Shown piece after piece: positions 8,744 to 18,827 of a DNA stretch of 64,000 nt. How positions within the stretch are numbered: the first letter of the stretch is position 1; every line of letters begins with the position of its first letter. Source of the stretch: Gracilaria gracilis. Taxonomy: Eukaryota; Rhodophyta; Florideophyceae; Gracilariales; Gracilariaceae. The stretch lies in the NCBI GenBank assembly GCA_030374805.1, contig JARGSG010000243.1, positions 62,001 through 126,000 on the forward strand, given 5' to 3'. The position numbers were made by a program, and so were the translations under genes. The notes beneath the pieces are model-generated. The model saw only the letters and a list, made by a program, of their open reading frames with translations. It did no database searches and had not been told where the DNA came from.

Positions 8744-9973
8744 TTATTCAAGAATTTTAGATACTACACCAGCTCCTACAGTTTTGCCTCCTTCACGTAT
8801 AGCAAATCTCATCCCTTGTTCAATTGCAATAGGATTAATTAGTTCAGCACTCATTTTAATTCTATCTCCTGGCATTACCATCTCTGCAGCGGAACCATCA
8901 TCTGCGGTAAATTGTGTAATTGTTCCTGTTACATCAGTAGTACGAACATAAAATTGTGGTCGATATCCTGAAAAAAAAGGAGTATGCCTTCCACCTTCTT
9001 CTTTAGTTAAAATATATACTTCTGCTTCAAATTGAGTATGAGGTGTAATTGTTCCAGGTTGCGCTAACACCATTCCTCTTTCAATATCTTTTTTTTGTAT
9101 TCCTCGCAGTAATATGCCAATATTATCTCCTGCCATGCCTTCGTCTAAAGTCTTTTGAAACATTTCTAACCCTGTAATTGTAGTAGTAGCGGTTTCTTTT
9201 AATCCTACTATTTCTATTGTGTCACCTACTTTGATTATTCCTCTTTCAATTCTTCCTGTAGCTACTGTTCCCCTTCCTGTGATTGAGAATACATCTTCGA
9301 CTGCCATTAAAAATGTCTTTTCTACATCCCTAATAGGTGTTGGAATGTATTCATCTACTGCGTCCATGAGTAAATGAATTTTGTCTACCCATTCATTTTC
9401 TCCTCTTTGAATGGCGTTGTTTTCTGTTACCTGTTCCAAAGCTAGCAACGCAGAACCTGCTATAAATGGAATATCATCACCTGGGAAATCATATTGTACC
9501 AATAATTCGCGAACTTCTAATTCTACTAGCTCTAATAGCTCTTCATCATCTAATTGATCTTGTTTATTTAAAAATACAACAATATTAGGTACACCAACTT
9601 GTTTTGCTAGTAGTATGTGCTCTCTTGTTTGAGGCATGGGGCCATCTGCTGCTGATACAACAAGAATAGCTCCATCCATTTGAGCTGCACCTGTAATCAT
9701 GTTTTTGACATAGTCAGCATGACCTGGACAATCCACATGTGCATAATGACGATTTTGGGTTTCGTATTCTACATGTGCTGTGTTGATTGTTATTCCTCTT
9801 GCTTTTTCTTCCGGAGCAGCATCAATTTCATCAAATTTTTTGGCTTTTGTATCATTTGCAGCAGCTAAGGTTGCTGATATAGCTGCAGTGAGAGTTGTTT
9901 TTCCATGATCAACATGCCCTATAGTTCCAATATTAACATGAGGTTTTTTCCGTTCAAATTTTGCACGTGCCAT
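8744..9973 (-). CDS. tufA: Elongation factor Tu
   Basis: GTPase of 409 residues that brings aminoacyl-tRNA to the ribosome. G1 GHVDHGKT is at residues 19-26, the Thr-containing G2 RGITI near 59-63, G3 DCPGH at 81-85 and G4 NKQD at 136-139; domains 2 and 3 follow in full. Length and motifs are normal for a plastid EF-Tu. It lies between rps7 and rps10, as in the bacterial str operon; fusA is absent from this operon. Confidence 0.99.
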   Translation of the reverse strand: MARAKFERKKPHVNIGTIGHVDHGKTTLTAAISATLAAANDTKAKKFDEIDAAPEEKARGITINTAHVEYETQNRHYAHVDCPGHADYVKNMITGAAQMDGAILVVSAADGPMPQTREHILLAKQVGVPNIVVFLNKQDQLDDEELLELVELEVRELLVQYDFPGDDIPFIAGSALLALEQVTENNAIQRGENEWVDKIHLLMDAVDEYIPTPIRDVEKTFLMAVEDVFSITGRGTVATGRIERGIIKVGDTIEIVGLKETATTTITGLEMFQKTLDEGMAGDNIGILLRGIQKKDIERGMVLAQPGTITPHTQFEAEVYILTKEEGGRHTPFFSGYRPQFYVRTTDVTGTITQFTADDGSAAEMVMPGDRIKMSAELINPIAIEQGMRFAIREGGKTVGAGVVSKILE

Positions 9974-10025
9974 AATCTTTTAGTGTCCTTATTATAGTTA
10001 ATAATTATTGTAATGAATATAGTTT

Positions 10026-10496
10026 TCAATAACGGTAGTGAGCAAATGCTTTGTTGGCTTCAGCCATACGATGTGTTTCTTCTCTTTTTCTGATTGTATT
10101 ACCATTTTCATTAGACGCATCCATGATTTCATTTGCTAATTTGAAAGCCATGCTTTTACCAGATCTTATATGGGCAAATTTTGTAATCCATCTAAGAGCT
10201 AAGTTTGTTCCACGGTATGCCCTCACCTCCATAGGAACTTGATAAGTTGATCCTCCAATTCTTCTACTTTTAACTTCTACTAATGGTGTTGCATTACGTA
10301 TAGCTTGTTCTAATATTTCTAAAGGATCGTTAGAAGTTTTTTTATGAATTATATCTAATGCTTGATAAACTATTTTATATGCTAATCCTTTCTTACCATT
10401 TTTCAATATTCTTACAGTTAACATACTTATTAGTTTGCTATTATGCACGGGATCTGGATGAATTAATCTTTTCTTGGATTTATTACGACGAGACAT
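10026..10496 (-). CDS. rps7: Small ribosomal subunit protein S7 (uS7)
   Basis: Primary 16S rRNA-binding protein of the 30S head, 156 residues. The start [10 protein letters not shown], the [14 protein letters not shown] segment and the basic C-terminal [11 protein letters not shown] are typical. It follows rps12 by about 30 bp and precedes tufA by about 50 bp on the same strand, within the str-type cluster. Confidence 0.98.
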   Translation of the reverse strand: MSRRNKSKKRLIHPDPVHNSKLISMLTVRILKNGKKGLAYKIVYQALDIIHKKTSNDPLEILEQAIRNATPLVEVKSRRIGGSTYQVPMEVRAYRGTNLALRWITKFAHIRSGKSMAFKLANEIMDASNENGNTIRKREETHRMAEANKAFAHYRY

Positions 10497-10526
10497 ATTT
10501 ATAGTTCAATTTGATATTATAGGTTT

Positions 10527-10907
10527 TTAAATTTTATGTTTTTGTTTTTTTGCTCCATACTTTGAACGACTTTTTTTCCTATCTTTAACTCCAGAGGCAT
10601 CTAAAATACCTCGTACTATATGATAGCGTACACCCGGCAAATCTTTGACACGACCTCCTCTAATTAGTACAACGGAATGTTCTTGTATATTATGTCCTAT
10701 ACCTGGTATATATGCAGTTACTTCAAATCCTGAAGTTAATCTTACTCTAGCGACTTTCCTCAAAGCAGAATTTGGTTTTTTAGGTGTAGTTGTATAAACT
10801 CTGGTACAGACTCCTCGTCTTTGTGGACATCCTTTTAAAGCAGGAGATTTTGTTTTTTTACTGGATTTTTGTCTTTCTGATCTTACAAGTTGTTGAATGG
10901 TTGGCAT
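10527..10907 (-). CDS. rps12: Small ribosomal subunit protein S12 (uS12)
   Basis: Decoding-centre protein of 126 residues, a single uninterrupted frame, unlike the trans-spliced plant plastid gene. Conserved segments [12 protein letters not shown] (around residues 40-51) and [14 protein letters not shown] (around 83-96), where bacterial streptomycin-resistance changes map, are intact with the usual Lys residues. It opens the str-type group rps12-rps7-tufA-rps10. Confidence 0.98.
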   Translation of the reverse strand: MPTIQQLVRSERQKSSKKTKSPALKGCPQRRGVCTRVYTTTPKKPNSALRKVARVRLTSGFEVTAYIPGIGHNIQEHSVVLIRGGRVKDLPGVRYHIVRGILDASGVKDRKKSRSKYGAKKQKHKI

Positions 10908-11008
10908 TTGTAATTTATATATTTATATTTTAATAAATATCCTTAATATTATAAATATTGTAATATACACTGTCAAACAGTATATTATTTTTGTAAGTAG
11001 TAGTTCAT

Positions 11009-11227
11009 TTATTTCTGGTCGTTTGATTGTACGTTATATTTGCGAATGAATTTTTCAACTCTTCCTTCTGTATCAATAATCCTTTGTGATCCTGTAAAGA
11101 ATGGATGGTTTCCTGACCATATATCTACATTTAATTCAGGTTTAGTTGAACCTACTGTCATAATATGTTTTCCATCGCAATATACTTTAGCATCATTATA
11201 CCATTTGGGATGTATATCTTTATTCAT
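11009..11227 (-). CDS. rpl31: Large ribosomal subunit protein L31 (bL31)
   Basis: Protein of 72 residues that bridges the subunits in bacterial-type ribosomes. Recognised by MNKDIHPKWY, the WSGNHPFFTG segment and the DTEGRVEKFIRKY end. Only one Cys (residue 17) remains of the four zinc ligands of the C+ bacterial form, so it should be a non-zinc version. It lies between rps9 and rps12, a placement typical of red algal plastids. Confidence 0.95.
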   Translation of the reverse strand: MNKDIHPKWYNDAKVYCDGKHIMTVGSTKPELNVDIWSGNHPFFTGSQRIIDTEGRVEKFIRKYNVQSNDQK

Positions 11228-11277
11228 GTATCTTATCTATTAAGTTGATTGAAATTACCGATATTTTTTGTTTTATA

Positions 11278-11691
11278 TTATCGTTTTGAATATTGTGGAG
11301 CTTTTCTTGCTTTTCGTAAGCCGTATTTTTTGCGTTCTTTTATCCTAGCATCTCTCGTTAAAAATCCTTCTGCTTTTAAAGTAATGCGATTTTCAGGATT
11401 CATTCTGCATAATGCTCTTGCTAAACCTAATCTTATTGCATTTGCTTGGCCTGTTAGTCCTCCTCCTTCAGTGGTGACATATGTGTCATATTCTTTATTT
11501 AATCCAAGCGTTTTAAGAGGCGAGCATGAAACTCTTAAATAATTAGGACTGAATTGTAAATATGATTCACCTGGTAAGCCATTAATAATTAATTTTCCTG
11601 ATCCTGGGACCAGCTTTACTCTTGCGATAGATGTTTTACGTCTTCCTGTACCTAAGTAAATTGTTTTGGAATTTTTTGTTAAAATAGTCAT
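11278..11691 (-). CDS. rps9: Small ribosomal subunit protein S9 (uS9)
   Basis: Protein of 137 residues whose extreme C-terminus reaches the peptidyl-tRNA anticodon stem; the tail [14 protein letters not shown] ends in the expected SKR. The [16 protein letters not shown] start and the [17 protein letters not shown] core are typical. It begins 12 bp after the rpl13 stop, the conserved rplM-rpsI pair of bacteria. Confidence 0.97.
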   Translation of the reverse strand: MTILTKNSKTIYLGTGRRKTSIARVKLVPGSGKLIINGLPGESYLQFSPNYLRVSCSPLKTLGLNKEYDTYVTTEGGGLTGQANAIRLGLARALCRMNPENRITLKAEGFLTRDARIKERKKYGLRKARKAPQYSKR

Positions 11692-11703
11692 TTGTATATA
11701 TTG

Positions 11704-12135
11704 TTAAATTAATGTAATTATTTTTGGTTTTTGTGGTTTGTGAGGATGTTGAGTATCTGGATAAATTTTTAATTGTGTAAATAATTGTCTACCTAAAATA
11801 CCTTTAGGTAGCATACCTCTTATAGACTTTTCTAGAATCATATTTGGCTTTTTAGATAAAATATCGTTAAATGTTTTGATTTTTAATCCTCCTGGATAAC
11901 CAGAGTGTTGTTTGTAGGTTTTTTGAATAAATTTTTTACCTGTGACTTTAATGGACTTTGAATTGATTATTATTATATATATTTTATGATTAATATGAGG
12001 TGTATATGAAGTAGAAGTCTTTCCTTTTAGGAATTTTGCTATTTTGCTACTAAGCCGGCCTAAATTTTTATCTTTAGCATCAATAATATACCATTTACTA
12101 CATTTCGGTTCTTGTATAATATATGTTTTATTCAT
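11704..12135 (-). CDS. rpl13: Large ribosomal subunit protein L13 (uL13)
   Basis: Early assembly protein of the 50S subunit, 143 residues. Signatures are KWYIIDAKDKNLGRLSSKIAKFL near the start, the THINHK-like PHINHKIYIIIINSKSIKVTGKK region and the RGMLPKGILGRQLF motif near residues 106-119. It pairs with rps9 downstream. Both sit between rpoA and rpl31 in the merged ribosomal block. Confidence 0.96.
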   Translation of the reverse strand: MNKTYIIQEPKCSKWYIIDAKDKNLGRLSSKIAKFLKGKTSTSYTPHINHKIYIIIINSKSIKVTGKKFIQKTYKQHSGYPGGLKIKTFNDILSKKPNMILEKSIRGMLPKGILGRQLFTQLKIYPDTQHPHKPQKPKIITLI

Positions 12136-12192
12136 AATTTATATATTAATTTGTTTTTATCTTAAATTTTTTCATATATATTTAATCTACTT

Positions 12193-13137
12193 TTAGCTAT
12201 TTTCTATATTTTTTTCTTTTGGTAATCTTACTCCTAGTTTGTTTTGTAAGGCTTCAATTACTTCTTCTGCGGATTTTTGGCCAAAATTTTTAATTTCTAA
12301 AAGTTCGCCTTGCGAATAATCCAGTAAATCAGAAATAGAATGTATTTGAGCTCTTTTGAGACAGTTATAGGCTCTAACAGATAATTGTAGTTCTTCTATT
12401 AATACTTGATTAACTTCTTCTTCATATTCATGTTCTATCTTATCAACACTTGTAAAATTTAGGTTAGTTAGAGGATAAAATAAATTAGTTAAAACTTGAG
12501 CTCCTTGACTAATAGCTTCCTGCGGGGATAAGCTTCCATTTGTCCAAACTTCTAAATACAGTTTTTCTTGAATAAGTGTTGGACTAATTTTCTTTTCTTC
12601 TACTATATAATTAAACTTAGTTGCTGGCATGAATACGGCATCTATTTGGAGAAAATCTATAGATTTTTTATCAAATCCTTTGTTTACAAGTTTATAGCCG
12701 CTTCCTTTCTCAACGCGAAATTCCATCTCGAAGATCGTATTATTGCAAATAGTTGCTATATACTGTTGTGGATCGATGATATGAATTTCTGGTGGTAATT
12801 CGAATAAGCCTGTAGTAATAATAGCTGGTCCTTGTACCCTTATTCTACCGATTTGAGGGCTATCACTATAACTTTTCAATACTACTTCTTTGAGATTAAG
12901 TAAGATTTCTAGTACATCTTCTCGGACTCCTGTAATAGTTGAAAATTCATGGTTTATACCAGCAATTCTTACAGCTACGATAGCAGCGCCTTGTAAATCT
13001 GATAAAATAGTTCTTCTTAAAGAATTACCTAAAGTAATACCTTGTCCTTTATTGAGTGGTTCTAAAACAAAACGACCATAGTGTTGACGGTTACTTTCTA
13101 TTTTTGATTCTATACATTCTATGTGGAAATGGGTCAT
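12193..13137 (-). CDS. rpoA: RNA polymerase alpha subunit
   Basis: Alpha subunit of the plastid-encoded bacterial-type RNA polymerase, 314 residues. The N-terminal domain (about 1-230) carries the dimerisation segment GRFVLEPLNKGQGITLGNSLRRTIL; the C-terminal domain (about 245-305) has the helix-hairpin-helix LSVRAYNCLKRAQIHSISDLL and the KNFGQKSAEEVIEAL element that contacts DNA and sigma. Both domains are present, so promoter-recognition by alpha is possible. Position after rps11 is the bacterial alpha-operon order. Confidence 0.98.
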   Translation of the reverse strand: MTHFHIECIESKIESNRQHYGRFVLEPLNKGQGITLGNSLRRTILSDLQGAAIVAVRIAGINHEFSTITGVREDVLEILLNLKEVVLKSYSDSPQIGRIRVQGPAIITTGLFELPPEIHIIDPQQYIATICNNTIFEMEFRVEKGSGYKLVNKGFDKKSIDFLQIDAVFMPATKFNYIVEEKKISPTLIQEKLYLEVWTNGSLSPQEAISQGAQVLTNLFYPLTNLNFTSVDKIEHEYEEEVNQVLIEELQLSVRAYNCLKRAQIHSISDLLDYSQGELLEIKNFGQKSAEEVIEALQNKLGVRLPKEKNIENS

Positions 13138-13187
13138 ACAAGATTATTCAAGATATATCATTTACATCGCTTCATAATTCTTTTAAT

Positions 13188-13577
13188 TTAAATGCGTCTT
13201 TTTTTGGGAGGTCGGCAGCCGTTATGTGGTATAGGAGTAATATCTTTAATTAATGTTATATTAATTCCCGTTGCTTGTAATGCTCTTATTGCTGTTTCGC
13301 GCCCTGCCCCCGGTCCATTGACCAGTACTTCTGTTTGTCTTATTCCTTGTTCCATTGCTCGCTTAGCTGCTTTTTCTGCAGCTATTTGTGCAGCGAAAGG
13401 TGTTCCTTTTTTAGTTCCTTTAAATCCATTTGCACCAGATGAAGACCAAGATAAAGTTGCTCCTTTCAGATCTGTAATAGTTATAATAGTATTATTGAAT
13501 GTTGATTTTATATGTGCTATGCCATTAATAATATTTTTTTTCTGTTTTGTGTTTGTTCTTCTTGTTTGTCTGGCCAT
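13188..13577 (-). CDS. rps11: Small ribosomal subunit protein S11 (uS11)
   Basis: 30S platform protein of 129 residues lining the mRNA exit path. Typical segments are [37 protein letters not shown] and the C-terminal [15 protein letters not shown]. It lies between rps13 and rpoA, as in bacteria. The reverse strand has an open 131-codon frame here, which is a shadow of this gene. Confidence 0.98.
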   Translation of the reverse strand: MARQTRRTNTKQKKNIINGIAHIKSTFNNTIITITDLKGATLSWSSSGANGFKGTKKGTPFAAQIAAEKAAKRAMEQGIRQTEVLVNGPGAGRETAIRALQATGINITLIKDITPIPHNGCRPPKKRRI

Positions 13578-13606
13578 GTATGTGTGATAAATTAATTATA
13601 TTGTTT

Positions 13607-13987
13607 TTATTTACGTGGAGCTTTTTTCTTTCCAGCCGTTGTTTTCTTGATACCGCGCTTTGTACGAGCATTAGTTCTAGTATTTTGTCCTCTTAAAGGT
13701 AGACCTAATTGATGTCTTTTGCCTCTGTATGAACCTATTGCCATTAGCCTTTTAATATTCATCGCTTCCATTCTTTTCAAGTCTCCTTCTACTTGATAAT
13801 TATGGCTTAGTATTTGTCTGATCAGAACAATTTGTTGATCATTCAGTTCATTTGTTTTTGTGTTACGATTTATCTTGAGTTGTTCTAAGATCTCTATAGC
13901 TTTTGATTTACCTATACCATAAATATATGTTAATGAGATTTCTATACGCTTATTTTTAGGTAAATCTACTCCTACTATTCTTGTCAT
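13607..13987 (-). CDS. rps13: Small ribosomal subunit protein S13 (uS13)
   Basis: 30S head protein of 126 residues that contacts the 50S subunit and P-site tRNA. It begins [26 protein letters not shown] with the helix-two-turn-helix region following, and ends in the basic tail [21 protein letters not shown]. It lies between rpl36 and rps11 in the alpha-operon part of the block. Confidence 0.97.
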   Translation of the reverse strand: MTRIVGVDLPKNKRIEISLTYIYGIGKSKAIEILEQLKINRNTKTNELNDQQIVLIRQILSHNYQVEGDLKRMEAMNIKRLMAIGSYRGKRHQLGLPLRGQNTRTNARTKRGIKKTTAGKKKAPRK

Positions 13988-14018
13988 TTCATTTTCCTAT
14001 TGTTCTTCTACAATTAAA

Positions 14019-14132
14019 TTAGCCTTGTCTTTGTTTATGTTTTGCATTTTCACAAATTACTATTATTTTTCTATTTCTACGTATTACTCGGCATTTGTCA
14101 CAAATCTTTTTAACTGATGCTCTAACTTTCAT
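14019..14132 (-). CDS. rpl36: Large ribosomal subunit protein L36 (bL36)
   Basis: Smallest 50S protein, 37 residues. All four zinc ligands of the C+ form are present: Cys11 and Cys14 in KICDKC, Cys27 in VICENAKH and His32. The N-terminus MKVRASVKK and the C-terminal KHKQRQG match the family. It lies between secY and rps13, the standard bacterial order. Too short for most gene finders, but unmistakable. Confidence 0.95.
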   Translation of the reverse strand: MKVRASVKKICDKCRVIRRNRKIIVICENAKHKQRQG

Positions 14133-14172
14133 GAGTTAATTAAACATCCTTATTGATAGTTTGTATTTTTAT

Positions 14173-15408
14173 TTATTCCATTATATTATCATATTGCTGT
14201 GATATTATATATGTTTGAATCTGTTTTGCTGTATCAATTGCTACGCCTACAAGTATTAGTAATGATGTTGTGCCTAAGCCCTGTAATATTCCTGTATTTG
14301 TTGTTTGAGTTATTAAAGATGGAATAAGAGCTATTATGAATAAAAATATTCCTCCTACTAGTGTCATTTTATTTAGTATTTGTTTAATATATCTGATTGT
14401 ATCAGATCCAGGTCTAATTGAAGGTATGCTAGCACCCATTTTATTTAAATTTTCTGCCATCTCATCTGCATTTAATACTAATGATGTATAAAAATAACTA
14501 AAAGCGATTATTAACAAGCCATATGTGGGTAAATATAAAATACGGCCAGGTAAAAATAAATCAATAATACTATTTATTTTAGATATTTGTCCATTATCTG
14601 AAAAGTATATAGGTAAAGTCATTGTTGCAGAAGCAAATACAATTGGCATAACGCCACCTTGATTTAGTTTTAATGGGATATAACTTTGAGGATTAAGTAT
14701 ATTAACTTTACTCAATTGTTTTGCTGATACAATTATGATTTTTCGTTTGCATTCTTGGATTAATATATTTATGATTAAGATGATTATAAATAACATAAAA
14801 AAGAAACATCCATTAATAATTGTACTTCTATCATAAATATTAATTTTATAATTTTGTAAGTTTTTAGGTATTCCTGAAATAATATTTTGAAAGATTAATA
14901 ATGAAGGCCCATTTCCTATTCCATATTCTGTAATAATTTCTGAACACCACATAATTATTAAAGATCCTGTACTTAAGGCAATAATGCAATCTAGTATAAA
15001 ATAATAATTCCAGTTGAAAACATAAGGTTTAATCCATAATGATATACCTATACTCTGTATGATACTCCATACTAATGTAAAATAACGTGTTATTTGTGTT
15101 AATTTTTGTCGTCCAGAGTCTCCTTCTTCTTTCTGTAGATTGTCTAATTCTGGTATTAGTTTTGTTAATAATTGCATCATAATGGATGCATTTATATAAG
15201 GAACTATTCCTAAAGCAAAAATGCCTATTGTTGAAAAGCCTCCGCCTGAAAAAATATTTAGAAAATTTATTAATCCATTATTGTTAATGTTATTGTTCAA
15301 TGAATTGTGATCTATGCCTGGTATAGGAATAAAGATTCCCAATCGAGCTAAAATTAAAAGTATTAATGTAATAAACAGTTTTTGTTGTAATTGTGTTGCA
15401 GCCTTCAT
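14173..15408 (-). CDS. secY: Preprotein translocase subunit SecY
   Basis: Pore subunit of the thylakoid Sec translocon, 411 residues with about ten membrane helices. Family segments seen: [13 protein letters not shown] near the N-terminus, [18 protein letters not shown] (second helix), and the late [22 protein letters not shown] loop that contacts SecA. It lies between rps5 and rpl36 as in the spc operon. A SecG-like partner (ycf47) is at 37052; secA is not in the window. Confidence 0.97.
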   Translation of the reverse strand: MKAATQLQQKLFITLILLILARLGIFIPIPGIDHNSLNNNINNNGLINFLNIFSGGGFSTIGIFALGIVPYINASIMMQLLTKLIPELDNLQKEEGDSGRQKLTQITRYFTLVWSIIQSIGISLWIKPYVFNWNYYFILDCIIALSTGSLIIMWCSEIITEYGIGNGPSLLIFQNIISGIPKNLQNYKINIYDRSTIINGCFFFMLFIIILIINILIQECKRKIIIVSAKQLSKVNILNPQSYIPLKLNQGGVMPIVFASATMTLPIYFSDNGQISKINSIIDLFLPGRILYLPTYGLLIIAFSYFYTSLVLNADEMAENLNKMGASIPSIRPGSDTIRYIKQILNKMTLVGGIFLFIIALIPSLITQTTNTGILQGLGTTSLLILVGVAIDTAKQIQTYIISQQYDNIME

Positions 15409-15431
15409 TTCATATTTACACCGATTGTGTT

Positions 15432-15950
15432 TTAGATATTATAAAGTTGTTCTATATTTATATCCCTGTTTTTTGCTGTACTTTGGAATGTTCTTAGTTG
15501 ACTTAAAGCATTTAATACAGCCCTTGCATTATTTAAAGTATTACTTGATCTTAATTGTTTGGCTAGAATATTTTTAATTCCGGCAAGTTCTAGAACTGTG
15601 CGTGTAGAACCACCTGCAATAACTCCTGAACCTATAGCTGATGGTCTTAAAATAACTTTGGCTGCTCCTGATATTCCTTCTATCGGGTGAGGTATAGAAT
15701 ATGATTTGGTTAGAGGAACATTGATGATGTTTTTTTTAGCATCTGTTACACCTTTTTTAACAGCTCCTATAACATCGCTTGCTTTCCCAATCCCTACTCC
15801 TATTTGTCCTTGTTCATTGCCTACAACTAAAATCGCTCTAAAGCTTAGCTTTTTACCACCTTTCACTACTTTTGTAACTCTTTTAACTTGTACAACTTTT
15901 TCTTCCCAATTATATTCCTGCTCTTTATTCCTAATTGATTTTTTTTTCAT
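15432..15950 (-). CDS. rps5: Small ribosomal subunit protein S5 (uS5)
   Basis: 30S protein of 172 residues that shapes the mRNA entry and decoding fidelity. The double-stranded-RNA-binding-like N-domain contains [20 protein letters not shown] and the [19 protein letters not shown] segment; the C-domain has GIIAGG-type [20 protein letters not shown]. It lies 12 bp after rpl18 and 23 bp before secY. Confidence 0.97.
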   Translation of the reverse strand: MKKKSIRNKEQEYNWEEKVVQVKRVTKVVKGGKKLSFRAILVVGNEQGQIGVGIGKASDVIGAVKKGVTDAKKNIINVPLTKSYSIPHPIEGISGAAKVILRPSAIGSGVIAGGSTRTVLELAGIKNILAKQLRSSNTLNNARAVLNALSQLRTFQSTAKNRDINIEQLYNI

Positions 15951-15962
15951 GATTTTTTAAAG

Positions 15963-16280
15963 TTAAAACTTAATATCTTCTTTTCTTATAGCTTCTGCTA
16001 AAGCTTGAATTCTACCGTGATATATTCTATTTTGACGATCAAATACTACTTCTTTAATACCTAATGCTTTTGATTTTTGTGCTATATTTTCTCCTATAAT
16101 GCGTGCAGCATTAGAATTGTGCGTTGGTTCCATATTTTGTTTTATGCTTTTTTCTAATGTAGAGCTACTCGTAATAATTTTTTTATTGGTATCATCTATG
16201 ATCTGTACATAAATATGTTTATTTGATCGAAATACACAAAGGCGTGGACGATTTTGGGTTCCTCTAATTTTTCTTCTCAT
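15963..16280 (-). CDS. rpl18: Large ribosomal subunit protein L18 (uL18)
   Basis: 5S rRNA-binding protein of the 50S central protuberance, 105 residues. RPRLCVFRSNKHIYVQIIDD near the start and the C-terminal FDRQNRIYHGRIQALAEAIRKE are diagnostic. It lies between rpl6 and rps5, as in the bacterial spc operon, with very short spacers. Confidence 0.97.
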   Translation of the reverse strand: MRRKIRGTQNRPRLCVFRSNKHIYVQIIDDTNKKIITSSSTLEKSIKQNMEPTHNSNAARIIGENIAQKSKALGIKEVVFDRQNRIYHGRIQALAEAIRKEDIKF

Positions 16281-16310
16281 TTTATGTTTATGTTTAAGAT
16301 GAATTAATGT

Positions 16311-16853
16311 TTATTTGCCAGCTTTACCTACTTTTAGATTAATTTTTTCATTCAAATATCTAATACCCTTGCCTTTATATGGCTCGGGTGGTCTGATTCT
16401 TCTAATTTGAGCTGCTATTTCTCCTACTTTATCTTTTTGGATCCCTTTTATCGTGATGTTTGTATTATTTTCTACTTCTATAACAATATTTTCAGGTGGT
16501 TCTATAGTAACTTGGTGACTATATCCAACATTAAGTATTAAATTTTTTTCTTGTAATTGTGATCTGTAGCCAACACCTTGAATCTGTAATTTTTTCTCGA
16601 ACCCCTCAGATACTCCTAGTATCATATTATTTATTATGGTTCTTGATAGTCCATACAATTTTTGTGCTTCCTTGTTTTCTTTTGTTTTATATAAATTTAA
16701 TGTTTGATTTTTTATATCGTACTTAATTTGGATGACTTTTGGTAGCTGATATGATAATTGTCCTTTGGGACCTTTAATATTTACTGTACTTTTGATAATT
16801 TCAATATCAGTATTTTGCGGTAAATTAATAGTTTTTTTTCCTATTCTAGACAT
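16311..16853 (-). CDS. rpl6: Large ribosomal subunit protein L6 (uL6)
   Basis: 50S protein near the factor-binding site, 180 residues. The start is placed at the ATG of [12 protein letters not shown] because this is the family N-terminus; the frame is open 16 codons further upstream but only to a GTG and would overlap rps8. The C-terminal [20 protein letters not shown] region is the L6 signature. It lies between rps8 and rpl18. Confidence 0.96.
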   Translation of the reverse strand: MSRIGKKTINLPQNTDIEIIKSTVNIKGPKGQLSYQLPKVIQIKYDIKNQTLNLYKTKENKEAQKLYGLSRTIINNMILGVSEGFEKKLQIQGVGYRSQLQEKNLILNVGYSHQVTIEPPENIVIEVENNTNITIKGIQKDKVGEIAAQIRRIRPPEPYKGKGIRYLNEKINLKVGKAGK

Positions 16854-16872
16854 AATATTTTTTGAATTATTT

Positions 16873-17271
16873 TTACCATATATAACATAAAATTTCTCCA
16901 CCTAATCCATAATGTCTTGCATGATGGTCAGACATGACTCCTTTTGATGTTGAAATGATAGCTATTCCAATTCCTCCTAAAACTTTAGGAAGTTCCTTAT
17001 AGTTAGCATATACTCTTAAGCCAGGTTTACTGATCCTTTTTAGTGAAGTAATAACAGGTTTTTTCTTTTTTCCTTTGTATTTCAATGATATGAGCAAATA
17101 CTTTCTACTTTTTTCTCCTATTTCTTCAAATTTATAAATAAAACCCTCTTCTTTTAAAACTTTAACTATATTGCGAGTCATTTTAGTCGAATAGACTTGA
17201 ACAATTTGATGTTTTGCTAAATTTGCATTTCGAATACGCGTTAGCATATCTGCAATTGTGTCATTAATCAC
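16873..17271 (-). CDS. rps8: Small ribosomal subunit protein S8 (uS8), GTG start
   Basis: Primary 16S rRNA-binding protein of the central domain, 132 residues. The N-terminus [15 protein letters not shown] must be included to match the family, and the codon before it is GTG, so this gene starts with GTG at 17271-17269. A GGAG Shine-Dalgarno lies 8 nt upstream; the next in-frame ATG is residue 9 and would remove conserved residues. The C-terminal [26 protein letters not shown] is typical. Confidence 0.96.
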   Translation of the reverse strand: MINDTIADMLTRIRNANLAKHQIVQVYSTKMTRNIVKVLKEEGFIYKFEEIGEKSRKYLLISLKYKGKKKKPVITSLKRISKPGLRVYANYKELPKVLGGIGIAIISTSKGVMSDHHARHYGLGGEILCYIW

Positions 17272-17319
17272 TTCTGAAACTCCATTAATTTTTTCATGTA
17301 TTTTTTTATTTTTTTTGCT

Positions 17320-17862
17320 TTATACTATGAAAGGCATACCAAATGCGTTTAAAAGCGCAAAGCCTTCTTCATCATTTTGCGCTGTTGTAACTATTGTAAT
17401 ATCTAGTCCTCGTATTCTATCAATATCATCGTATTGAATTTCTGGAAAAATTATTTGCTCTTTTAAACCTAAATTATAGTTTCCTCTTCCATCAAAGCTC
17501 TTGGAGCTTATCCCTCTAAAATCTCTAATTCTTGGTAGAGCTAGGTTAATTAGTTTGTTAAGAAAATCGTACATTTTGTCTCTTCTTAAAGTGACCATTA
17601 AGCCAATAGCTATATTTTCACGTATTTTAAAGCCAGCTATAGCTTTTTTGGATTTTGTGATTTTAGGTTTTTGACCAGCAATTGCAGTTATTTCGTGTAT
17701 ACTTTTTTCAAGTACTTTGTTATTATTTGCAGCTTCTCCTAAACCTCGGTTAATTGTGATTTTAACCAATTTGGGGATTTCGTGAATGTTTCTATAGTTA
17801 AATTTGTTCTGTAAATCATTACAAATTTTGTTTTTATAAAGTTTTTTTAGTGTGTTTTCCAT
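17320..17862 (-). CDS. rpl5: Large ribosomal subunit protein L5 (uL5)
   Basis: 5S rRNA-binding protein of 180 residues that contacts P-site tRNA. Family segments seen: [38 protein letters not shown] and [20 protein letters not shown]. It lies between rpl24 and rps8; rps14, which follows rpl5 in bacteria, has moved to 26498 beside psaB. Confidence 0.97.
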   Translation of the reverse strand: MENTLKKLYKNKICNDLQNKFNYRNIHEIPKLVKITINRGLGEAANNNKVLEKSIHEITAIAGQKPKITKSKKAIAGFKIRENIAIGLMVTLRRDKMYDFLNKLINLALPRIRDFRGISSKSFDGRGNYNLGLKEQIIFPEIQYDDIDRIRGLDITIVTTAQNDEEGFALLNAFGMPFIV

Positions 17863-17958
17863 TGTGTAATATTAATGTATAATCAACTATATATTTATTA
17901 TTGAGTTATTTTGTTTAATTACAATATTAAAAGCTCAAATTTTATAATTAATACAAAT

Positions 17959-18216
17959 TTATGAGTCATTTATATTGTATATCATAACATTTGAGCTATT
18001 GATAGGTTTTTCAATTCTAACAATCTTACCACTATTACCATCTTTTTGTGCTTTTAAATGTTTTGTTGCTGTATTTAAATTCTCAATAATAACTGTGCTA
18101 TTTTTCGGTAAAACTTTAATTATTTTGCCTATCTTTCCTTTCTCACGACCAGAGATAACTTTTACAGTATCTCCTGTTTTGACATGCATCTTTATATTGA
18201 TTTTTTTGATTTTCAT
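17959..18216 (-). CDS. rpl24: Large ribosomal subunit protein L24 (uL24)
   Basis: Assembly-initiating 50S protein, 85 residues, with the KOW motif GDTVKVISGREKGKIGKI at about residues 15-32. Its ATG overlaps the TAA of rpl14 by one base (TAATG), so translation may be coupled. A second in-frame ATG at residue 10 (MHVKTGD) is possible, but the overlap favours the first. Confidence 0.94.
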   Translation of the reverse strand: MKIKKINIKMHVKTGDTVKVISGREKGKIGKIIKVLPKNSTVIIENLNTATKHLKAQKDGNSGKIVRIEKPINSSNVMIYNINDS

Positions 18217-18584
18217 TATACAACCTCTGGTGCTAATGATATAATTTTTGTAAAATTTTTATCTCGTAATTCTTTAGCTATAGGCCCAAATACGCGTGTA
18301 CCTCTTGGGTTATTTTCCTGATTAATTATAACTGCTGCATTATCGTCAAATCGTATACTCATTCCATCATCTCGACGTATTGTTTTTTTAGTTCTTACTA
18401 TCACAGCTCTAATAATATCAGATTTTTTGATTGGCATATTCGGCAATGCATCTTTGACTACTCCAATGATAACATCTCCTAGGCTGGCATAAGAAGGATT
18501 ATTGCTTCCTAGAACTTGAATACACATAATTTTGCGTGCACCACTATTATCGGCAATATTTAAATAACTCTGTATTTGTATCAT
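18216..18584 (-). CDS. rpl14: Large ribosomal subunit protein L14 (uL14)
   Basis: 50S protein of 122 residues at the subunit interface. The start [18 protein letters not shown] is the exact family N-terminus; the upstream extension begins at a TTG and is rejected. The end [23 protein letters not shown] is also typical. The ATG overlaps the rps17 stop as ATGA (18581-18584), and the stop overlaps the rpl24 ATG. Confidence 0.97.
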   Translation of the reverse strand: MIQIQSYLNIADNSGARKIMCIQVLGSNNPSYASLGDVIIGVVKDALPNMPIKKSDIIRAVIVRTKKTIRRDDGMSIRFDDNAAVIINQENNPRGTRVFGPIAKELRDKNFTKIISLAPEVV

Positions 18585-18823
18585 TTTTCTATTATCTTTT
18601 GTATTAATATCCAACGTTTTTTCTTACTTATAGGTTTGTGAAGTTTTATTTTTACAATATCACCTATCTTACATTCATTATTTTCGTCATGTGCATAATA
18701 TTTATTAGTTTTTGTAATGATTTTTTTATATTTTGCATGTGATACTTTATTTTTGACTGCTACAGTAATAGTTTTGTGCATTTTGTTACTGACGACTGTT
18801 CCGATTGTATATTTTGTATACAT
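18581..18823 (-). CDS. rps17: Small ribosomal subunit protein S17 (uS17)
   Basis: 16S rRNA-binding OB-fold protein, 80 residues. [25 protein letters not shown] and the later [19 protein letters not shown] are diagnostic. It overlaps rpl14 by 4 nt (ATGA) and starts only 4 bp after the rpl29 stop, consistent with tight cotranslation in the rpl29-rps17-rpl14-rpl24 group. Confidence 0.96.
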   Translation of the reverse strand: MYTKYTIGTVVSNKMHKTITVAVKNKVSHAKYKKIITKTNKYYAHDENNECKIGDIVKIKLHKPISKKKRWILIQKIIEK

Positions 18824-18827
18824 GATT

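Noticed and set aside
13192-13587. Open frame of 131 codons on the plus strand
   Set aside because: It lies fully antisense to rps11, has no ribosome-binding site and its residues follow the rps11 codon pattern in reverse.
16854-16901. Longer N-terminus for rpl6
   Set aside because: Begins at GTG, overlaps rps8 and adds residues not found in the family; the ATG at 16853 gives the canonical start.
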